DNA of 64,000 nucleotides, from the NCBI GenBank assembly GCA_021234155.1, contig JAJEKV010000144.1:990001-1054000 (forward strand), in the 5' to 3' direction. Shown piece by piece: positions 56,100-64,000 of the stretch. The position numbers and the translations under genes are program-made. The notes below the pieces were generated by a model that saw only the letters and a program-made list of their open reading frames with translations, ran no database searches and was not told the DNA's origin. This DNA is from Isoetes taiwanensis. Its lineage: Eukaryota > Streptophyta > Lycopodiopsida > Isoetales > Isoetaceae. Position 1 is the stretch's first letter. The number at the start of each line of letters is the position of its first letter.

Positions 56100-57060
56100 C
56101 CGGTATATGTTTTGTTAGAAAATATCCACACGCCGTGGTTGTATTCTTAAAATACCTTTCTCATCAAGGAGGCCAAGGGTACGCTTTAAAAACATCTTGC
56201 TTATCATATTTCTACCACGGTCATTACGTAGCCCGGAGCAAACAATTCCAATGACATTCCCGCAAAGCGTGGAGAAATTATACAATGTACCTATCTCAAT
56301 ACCATAACGATTACCAAATGGAAAGTATTTCATGTACCGAACCACTTTCCCATCAAGGTACTTGGTACGCAATTCATCCTACTTTGCAAACTTGCACTCC
56401 ATCACGAGTTTCCCACCTCCGCGAAGCCCTCCCATCACCGGGTAACTTCACTATTGATCCGGCATCAAGCCGCTATCCGATAGTCATGGTTTGGTTTTAT
56501 ATCGCTTGTTCTAGGAACCTAACAACCCCTTTAGAATGTAATACACCTACATGTCCACAAAAGAACTTCCAACGACTACCTCTATTCATGACATAATCCC
56601 CCAATTTATGCATCAACCTATAACCTACCTTCATCAACAAAATTCTCAAGCAGTAGAATTTATTAAACCGCCTCGTCAAACATTGTTGCGCTTGAATTTC
56701 CGCTCCTGTATATATTATTAAGGCGACTCTCTCTAAATATTCATAAAAAGTAAGGAAGTAAGAATCAATCAATTCAAATTTGTATACATCCTTGTCTCTT
56801 AGCTCCACATTAAAACAACCCCTTGCCTTGTTCTCAAACTCTCGTGAAAGGTCCTTTCCACGATATTTTTACTTTAATTGTCCAATTTGCTTTTTGGTAA
56901 GGAGTTAATTGAACCAATGGACAAATTGTTCTCCCACTTCCCATGTTTTTAGCATCATTTGTGCTTGCAAACATTTCCTCAAAATAAAAATCTTTACATA
57001 CACAATAGAAAGAGATCACATCAAGGGCTACCACATCATCATGCACACGAAGCAATTCGA
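56100..57060 (-). pseudogene. RPA70-like single-strand-binding protein relic (Helitron-associated)
   Basis: Minus frames follow replication protein A large subunit. Near 56930-56870 LTPYQKANWTIKVKI matches the start of DNA-binding domain A (LNPYQxxWTIKxRV). Next come ARGCFNVELRDKD, FELIDSYF and VALIIYTGAEIQ (56835-56620), equivalents of the rest of that OB-fold. At 56372-56115 NFSTL, VIGIVCSGL and LKRTLGLLDEKG match domain B. Frames change and stops occur, so it is a pseudogene. It starts about 100 bp after the helicase on the same strand. Plant Helitrons are known to carry RPA-like genes; a host RPA pseudogene is the alternative. Confidence 0.65.
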
Positions 57061-57169
57061 TACCATTTAGAAATACCTAGTTCTTTGTGAACACAACGAA
57101 CACACTTTTAGGAACACAGTTTAAATTATCAAAACTCCATCACAAATAATGGCTAAATAAAATTACCAA

Positions 57170-60100
57170 CTATTCAAGCAATTCTCTAAAACAACATTTC
57201 TAGTAAGCATACATGCCAATGCCCTCACCTCAGAGGGATCGGTGCATCTTCTCTAGTTCGTATTCTTGTCAATGCCGCGGTACAATTGCCCATGAGCAAA
57301 CACATTCGTTAAGCAAATCGGGACTATTTTATCTTAATGTTAGCCAAGACAACCAATGATGTCGTTGAGTATGCCAAATTTTGAGGGGCAATCCGATATA
57401 TGTAAAAAGTGGCGCGACCGGCCTGGTGAAAGAAATCACCGCCCGACAAATCGCATGTGTATATATTTTCCGAGCTCGTGTCCTCATGTCCAAGAAGCCC
57501 TGGACAATCACAAATCTGTTGTGCATTTAGGTATAACAACTCTAGCATTCTTCAAAGCCCCCTTTACTCGCAGATCCAACAATCTCCATAATTTGACACA
57601 CAGCCCTACTTTTAAGACAAAGCGTGTTTTGGGCAAAGCGAGGTGATCATAACTATGAAGAAAACTTATTTTAGCAAGAGCGCTTTTGTGTGAATTACCC
57701 TCGTCACTTTCACTTATGGAATCCCCGAGAATAATATCTCTTTTCCCGCACTGCATACGATCAAGAATAGAGCTGTTAAACTCATCCACATGCACATTTT
57801 TAATGAAGATAAAATCTTCTTTTCACACAAAGTTGGTCTACAAACAATATCTACTTGAGTGGTATAAGAATTCCCGTGCCTCTTCCATAGATGTTGTTAG
57901 AAAACAAATCAAATGTCACAAACATCGGTGCCAATTCTCACCTATGGACGACACTAATGTTATTTAACTGCAGGTCCGCAAACATTTCTAACCCATACAT
58001 CTAACTTGTGAATAATAAATGCTCTCCAAATCTTAGATGATTTGAATAGAAGCAGCTATCAAGCACTTCTCCCCGCAGACGTACCATGGGCTTATTCGGG
58101 CCAAAGTCACCAGTACCCACAAACATTTTCTCCAAATGGAACATCATTTCTACACAATTCCCCGTGAGAATCACACTTGCTTATTCATTCTAGGCTCCAT
58201 TTGCCATCGCAAATTCATCCCAAATGATTAAATGGTCAACCAGCAAGCTCGCTTCTCGACGTGGGCCTCAATAGTCGAAAGTGCACAAAGCAACACTATT
58301 CTCGCCATGTGGGACTCTGAAACAATGTGAGTGCGCAGCTTTCCCTCCCCCGTATAACAGCCAGCTAATGCATTGTTGCATTGTGGCAAAACAATCAACT
58401 GACCCCTCTGACATCAACAAATATTGAGTAGGAAAGTCTCACTGCATCAGCTTCCCATCAATAAACATGTGTCTTTTTATCCCCAAGCTCCATGCAATCG
58501 CCTTTCCAATATGCAATCATATTCGTCCTGATTCACGCTCATCTTATCAATGCATCTTTTGACTTCTATGTAAGATCTATGGTGAGGAAACCTTTGATAA
58601 CTCTGCAACACTAGCCGGTGGACCGAATGTGGATTTCAGCAAATTAAAGCGAACACTAGAGCTATGTTACACTGCCATATTTTCAATGCAGTACAAAAGA
58701 GCTTGTCGCTTCCGCAAGCAAAGTGCCCGCTCGGGAATACTCTGCGAAGTCCTTTTATCAGCTCATCATAAAAATTCGACCACAACTCCTCACTTGCCGT
58801 GAGCGCCATCAAGGATAAGCAATGCAAAAGGAACGAATCGCATTTGAAGCAAGCGAAACGCCAACATCATTTTATTGTCACAACCGGCTTTAATCTATCA
58901 TGCAATAAACCCATAACAGCTTACTACTGATAGGTATCATAGGTAGTCCCATTACAGTTTTTAAGTCTTCCCAACACTACCGAGTATGCGTTAAGAATCG
59001 TCAGTAGCCAGAATAGCTCCTCACGTGGCATCACCCATCCCTATCTCCTACAACAAGGGTTTGCTTACTTCTTCCGAATCCATGTTCCTAGGAAGTCATG
59101 CCTAGCTTAGTTCACAGGATCACCATCCCATGTGATACAGCGCATTGAAGTGATAGGTTAGCTCGAATTCTATAGCAGGAGGCCTCAAGAAATAACAAAT
59201 GATCGCTAAACGTTGTTGGGCCTCCTATATAGATCTACTCGTTTGTTGATTTATGGAAGTGAAACACACTTAACACCGTGGATACTTTTCCGTGACATGA
59301 AATCCTTTAGTATTCTCGCCATCCCGCCTCCCGCCTGGATTTATAGAGCCTTGCACTTTGGTAATCACGAAGATCTCATCACTTCAAATTAATGTTTCGC
59401 CAATGATCAATTCGACATCTACCTTTTGTCAAAACTTTATAAATATAGCTGTATAGATACATGAAGATAAGTGAATACTAAGCAACATCAACATTGATAT
59501 GGGATAAATTAAACTGCACAGAAAGGTGAGTATGACACAAACATATCTATCTTCAACTTTTCCTTCTTTGATAATGTGAAAGTGCTGTGTGTGACATGAG
59601 ACAAACATATCTATCTTCAACTTTCCTTCTTTGATACTGCACATAACCCTCTCGAGTCCAAATGTGTTCTCACAGAGTCAAGCCCCCAGAGTGGATAATG
59701 CCAACAGCATGCCCCATCCTTAGAGCATCGCTCGTAGTGATTAAAAATTCATATATTTTCAGCACCATTTGAGCAAGCACCTCATCATTTTCCTCGAATC
59801 TCGATATTAGCAAGTCACCATCTCAAATGGAATCTCATATTCTCGTTTTATACAATATGGCCATGAGGCAGCCTAATGCTTTCTCGAATTCTACAACATG
59901 GATCAAGTATACGAAGCTTTACTCAATATAAGAATGCAAGAAATTCTTCAAAGATTGAAACGTAGCATGGAATGACCGACACTAATTGGCATATCCGCAA
60001 AGTTAGCTTTACCCAACGCCAAGCAAATAACGCCTTGATCTCCGGCCAACCGATTCGTAGTCATTGTAATAAATGGTGCTAGAGGCCCCTTCACTCTTGC

Positions 60101-60450
60101 AAGAGCTAACGTGATCCCGCAAATCTGGATCGAAAGCACCACCGCTTAGAACCAATAAAAGACGCAGGGAGCACCCGCTTGACATACCGCTCCATCCCGG
60201 GTTCTCAATAAAATCATCATCCTCCTCAACATTTGAATCGCCAACCATAGACCCTGACCTCTCATATCCACTGCTAAGCAAGAAATTCAGCCTTTCTTCT
60301 TCGACCCCAGAATACATATCCACAAGGTATTCACAAGTCGACGCCCTAATCAAGAAACCGCACTTATGAAGCAAACGTGACCTATACCAATCCACCGCGG
60401 CAGACCGGCCAGGTCATTACCGTGGAACCATCCCGGGTCATTCCGCTTAG
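57170..60450 (-). pseudogene. Decayed Helitron Rep-helicase (RepHel)
   Basis: Minus frames give, right to left, a Rep-side region (EYLVDMYSGVEEERLNFL near 60300; RVLPASFIGS near 60165; FITMTTNRLAGDQ near 60065, the conserved ITMT[CT]NPxW block), an intermediate helical part (ELWSNFYDELIKGLRRVF, 58800-58730), a PIF1-type helicase core with ISWLLYGGGKAAHS near 58350 and the Walker B block LIIWDE near 58230, then VDEFNSSILDRM, LPKTRFVLKVG and NARVVI (57795-57508), and the C-terminal FAHGQLYRGI near 57275. The Walker A motif is not intact. Frameshifts and stops occur throughout. Rep nicks and rejoins DNA and the helicase unwinds it during rolling-circle transposition; this copy cannot do so. Confidence 0.85.
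59535..59640. repeat. Short tandem duplication
   Basis: ACAAACATATCTATCTTCAA followed by CTTTTCCTTCTTTGATA occurs twice, about 63 bp apart, with one T indel. It lies inside the Helitron region and interrupts any reading frame. Confidence 0.9.
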
Positions 60451-60619
60451 AAACAGTAAGTGTATTGCAAGGGTTCGGCACCGCCGATCCGGTAGAGATA
60501 TTCATAAAACCTGTCGCTGGATCTTGGTGAAACAAAACCGCTATTCTTGGATTAATTGTGATTGAGTTATTTGCATGCACTATGGCAAAGAATCTCATCA
60601 CTCGCAACTGGCCCATTCA

Positions 60620-63100
60620 ATGTCAAGAACACTTGACCCAACTCGTGATTGTCACTGGCTTTATCATATGACAAAGAAGGATTACTGTACTAGAGTCGCC
60701 GCCATTCAAGGCCACCCAAGCGCAACTAATAACTTTCCTGAACCCGCCTCTCCTCACTATTGTCATGAATATACCAATGTAATGACTGGCCAGTTTTGAT
60801 TTTAGGATGTATTTTATGGTATGTCATTGTCCTACCCATCAAAGCAACTCGAGGATGCATCCCTAATCGCATAAAACTTCCACCCAAGTACCAAGCCCAA
60901 GAAGGCAACAGACATGGTTTAATGCACGACTCTTCGTGACTAAATCCTCGCCTTCCTCATAAACATCCTACAACGGTCCAGCAATTCAGGGCCAGTGATA
61001 CCGTCCATGATTGCAATGTATGTTCTTACCTCACCTCGTGCAATAACGCAATGCGACAATGCACACAAATCCATTCCACATGAATTCACTAGCAGATGGA
61101 ATCGATTTAGCTTTTTGCATCTTTAGTATACGCCGGTTAATGTATAATCGCCATGCTCGCCACAAATACCACTCGAACACTCTCCACATCTTCTGCATCT
61201 CGCTGCCCACTCACACCCCTCTCCTCAATATGCCTCCCACCCAATCCCCCACCCGATGACCACCGAAAACCCCTTCTCACGCCTCAACTCATCTCCTCTC
61301 CTGAGACAACCTCCGTGACGCCATCTCCGCCTGTGACTCATTTCACCAATCTTCTAAGCTCATCGTACAGAAAGTATGTCCGACTTGGATCAATCTCTAC
61401 TCTAGGCCTCGCATTGCAACCTCACAAAACATGACAAAATATTCAACATACCATACCCAAATCCTAGGAATACTTAATACACCAGCAGACCTACCAACAC
61501 AACCTTACTTATCACAATCCAAAAATACTATAACTCACTCAGACACCCAGATGATGCACCCAGCCCTCCCATGCACCTGTGACGCACTCTCCAAGCCGCC
61601 CCGCATACAAAGTAACATCATGACAGCAAACAACCACTAACATATATAAATCGTCTCAGAAATTTTAAGGCGCTACAAATTTAAGTAAATTTCAAGAAGT
61701 GTATAATTTCTTTATGTACTTCAAGAAACTAGCCAGTAATATACGAACTGCTAGTTTTATACCAAAATCTATATGATCTCATCAAGTAGCTACAAACTAT
61801 GACCAGCATTGAGATTCACTATTTATAATGATAGAAAGCCCATGTTTTTGCAAAGAAGGTCTCCAAACAGAAGTGGAATTATATTCATCACCCATACACT
61901 TTCTGGATCTTAATCCCATCTCACATCTTCCTTTGCCCAATTATAACCGCCAGTTAACTACACCGCCTAGTCCGTTGTTTATCTTGAACTTAAAAATCAA
62001 GGTAAATATCTATTCTGGCCACTCTTAAACCCAACCCTGGTGTCAGCATGGATTAGAAGCTTTGAAAATGGACATACTGCCATCGTGGGAAGACCTAAAG
62101 AAAATAAACCAAATTGTGCTACCCATCTCGGCACCTACTCATTTCAACAATCTTCTAAGCTCACTGTAATGCAAAGTATATCTAACTTGCGCATAGCAAG
62201 CCCAACCCAAAGGTCATAGACAAATGTGGGCCACTCTTCTGCTGGGAAATGTTCTAATTAAGATATGTCGAAGGAGAGTGTCTCAGACTATCAAGAAAAA
62301 TCAAGAATGTATGGAGCCGATCGCCTTCGCATTTTGTGTCAAGTAGGCCTTGTGGGCATTTCCACCGGGCGAGTCGAGAATCCTCAACCGTAACCAACAA
62401 TCCAGAATGTGTGATTCCCCATTCCTCACTTATGAAGCGAGAAATTCTCGACTGCAAGTCGAGAAAAAGGCTCAGACTTTCTTGATTTGCTGGCAGTCGA
62501 GGCATTCTCGACCGCCAATGAGAAAGTTTTGGGTCGACTACTCCACCCTGGTCGGGCTCGTGACACTCAAGTGCAAGGATTTTAGAAGCTTTCAATGGAC
62601 ACATGTGTTCATCGCTAACACCGAAAGGTATCGTAAGCCAAATTTGCATATCTTCCTCCACCTATACTCATTTCGTCAATCTTCTAACATCATCAAAGAA
62701 AGTATATATAACTTGAATCAATCAGACTCTAGACCTTGGCATTACAACCTCACACTCCAGCCCCTTTCAAACACGCATACACACACACAAATATCCAACC
62801 TACTACCTGCTACCCAAATCCTAGAATGTTTACCACATCAAACCCACTGTGACAACCTTCCCCAAGTGACAATCCAAAAATACTATGACTCCACAACAAT
62901 GTAAATAACAGCCACATTCCACCGCACGGCCACGCCTTCCAAGACTAATTACCTAAACCTTATTCTAGAATCCGTGACCGCACATAAAGTAACACCAACA
63001 TCAAACAACCGCTTCAATATAAACAACTTTAAATTTAAGCTCCTCACAATTTTATAAATAGCAATACGTAAGGATGGAGATCATCCAGAAGCATCGACAG
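60620..63100. other. Non-coding region with diverged direct repeats
   Basis: No gene is seen. A segment at 61328-61680 (CTCATTTCACCAATCTTCTA ... CCCAAATCCTAG ... AAAGTAACA) is repeated at 62660-63050, and its first 60 bases also at 62143-62205. Between them, 62350-62560 contains the motif GTCGAGAAT/ATTCTCGAC several times in both orientations. This may be the 5' part of the Helitron or an unrelated repeat. Confidence 0.6.
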
Positions 63101-63619
63101 GGTCTGGGTTCGAGACTCTGGAGAGCAGCCCTGGCGGACCGTGGATCTAGGTCGGGGGACCACAGCGGGGTTTGAAGAGAAGAAGAAGAAGCGAACAAAT
63201 GAGGAGGAAAGGCGATAAAGCTTCCTTGATATCAATGATGAACATACGCAGGCTCTGCAATGGAGAAAAGCGAGACAAGACTCAAAAGCACCATCCCTAA
63301 ACTGTGTACTAGCTCTACTCATATATATAGTACAATGGCCTTGGGCCCAATATATAGACTTTTCATTGATCTCGGTGCCGACTCACGGAAGGGCCTGATT
63401 CACGAGGAATGTTGGGCGGTGCCTCTTGAGTGCCTAGAATAGCAGCCGCGTAGCAGGCGGTGGCCGTCAGGCGCCTCTTGGTGGCTGACCCTGAGCTTTG
63501 GGCGTAATGATGCAACGCGGTCTGGCAGGCCTTTGATGGGCGACCCGTGGTGGCCGGGATCCGCCAGGCTTGACTGATGCAGTAGCCGCCGAATAGTCAT
63601 GCCGAGGAGGCGGGACTAA
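63101..63619 (-). repeat. Third LTR copy of the E1 family, joined to the same flank
   Basis: Matches the E1 LTR from GGTCTGGGTTCG (its inner end, lacking TGTTTGGG) to GGGACTAA. It then continues with TTGTTTATGGCTCAT, the same flank that follows E1 at 31525. The left neighbour is neither E1 internal sequence nor E1's left flank. It is thus a partial duplication of E1's right junction, not an independent insertion. Confidence 0.88.
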
Positions 63620-64000
63620 TTGTTTATGGCTCATTAGAGATGGAAACACAAAATTGCATACATTTTAGATTTTTGGGCGGTTGTTAACAATTCAAGGCTT
63701 CTGAATCCTTGTGCTAACAAAGTTTCCCACTTTGTGGTTTCTCACCACAAGAATCCATGGAGGCCAAGGTTCAGCACAAAACCCCAAATTCACGGTTAAA
63801 AGAAAATGTTTGTATATGGGTGGTACAAACTTTATGACTTCGAATAATGAGATCAATACGCTCTATCTTTATGGTAACTTTTACTTAATATTACATTTGT
63901 TTTGTGATCAAATTCAAAAGCTACAGTGATGAAAGCCTCAAATGAATTCTAGTTTTGTGAATTCTAAAATTTTTTGTCACCGGGGATAGCTCCTAGGCCG
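63620..64000 (+). repeat. Copy of the E1 right flank
   Basis: Counterpart of 31525-31960, in the same order and orientation, up to the window end. Differences are mainly small deletions; the long T and G runs present at 31867-31920 are short here. Confidence 0.85.

Noticed and set aside
53844-62900. Numerous plus-strand ORFs of 60-184 codons between 53.8 and 62.9 kb
   Set aside because: They lie opposite to the Helitron and RPA motifs or in non-coding repeats and have no recognisable domain.
63101-63619. Solo LTR produced by LTR-LTR recombination of an independent insertion
   Set aside because: Its right flank equals E1's right flank and its left side does not match E1's left flank, so a duplicated junction explains it better.

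Overview
The window looks like nuclear DNA of a land plant, probably a non-grass seed plant. It is AT-rich, sparse in genes and packed with plant-type transposable elements. Two eukaryotic tRNA sequences (Ser-AGA and Gly-GCC) and one spliced plant glycosyl hydrolase gene support this. I cannot name the species.

Layout. 0-8 kb: a mosaic of duplicated segments, a GC-rich island and the two tRNA-like sequences, with no convincing protein gene. 8-11.7 kb: non-coding, with one LTR/primer-binding-site relic. 11.96-13.87 kb (minus): the only convincing intact host gene, a two-exon Golgi-type GH43 galactosidase-like protein. 14-20.5 kb: non-coding, with a Helitron-like 3' end, two non-LTR retrotransposon insertions with target-site duplications, and dispersed repeats. 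20.5-31.5 kb (minus): a complete 11.0-kb Ty3/gypsy element (here E1) with two LTRs, a TTGTT target duplication, gag, protease, RT, RNase H, integrase and about 4 kb of accessory sequence after integrase. 31.5-34.4 kb: other transposon-like debris, including an array of CACGC..GCGTG palindromes. 34.4-40.5 kb (plus): a second, 5'-truncated member of the same family (E2), from RNase H to the 3' LTR. 40.5-48.1 kb: transposon-derived ORFs with En/Spm-like AWP motifs and a DUF7869-like protein, more palindromes and a perfect 40-bp foldback. 48.9-50.5 kb: an almost pure purine tract. 54.8-60.6 kb (minus): a decayed Helitron (Rep-helicase plus an RPA70-like ORF). 60.6-63.1 kb: degenerate direct repeats. 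63.1-64 kb: a copy of E1's right LTR together with its flank.

The point of most interest is the E1/E2 family. Both copies carry, between integrase and the 3' LTR, a long sense ORF (a conserved YxSx[VI]DGxxIL motif followed by coiled coils) and, on the opposite strand, a short ORF of about 85-89 codons with its own TATA box. The two are arranged head to head across a few hundred bases, as if sharing a bidirectional promoter. The antisense ORF keeps several residue blocks and its stop context in the two diverged copies.

Most transposon reading frames are broken by short indels, often in G/C runs, while AT-rich stretches of the same repeats stay nearly identical. Part of the apparent decay may therefore be sequencing error in methylated repeats rather than mutation. 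All calls rest on reading the sequence and on remembered family motifs; no database search was run.
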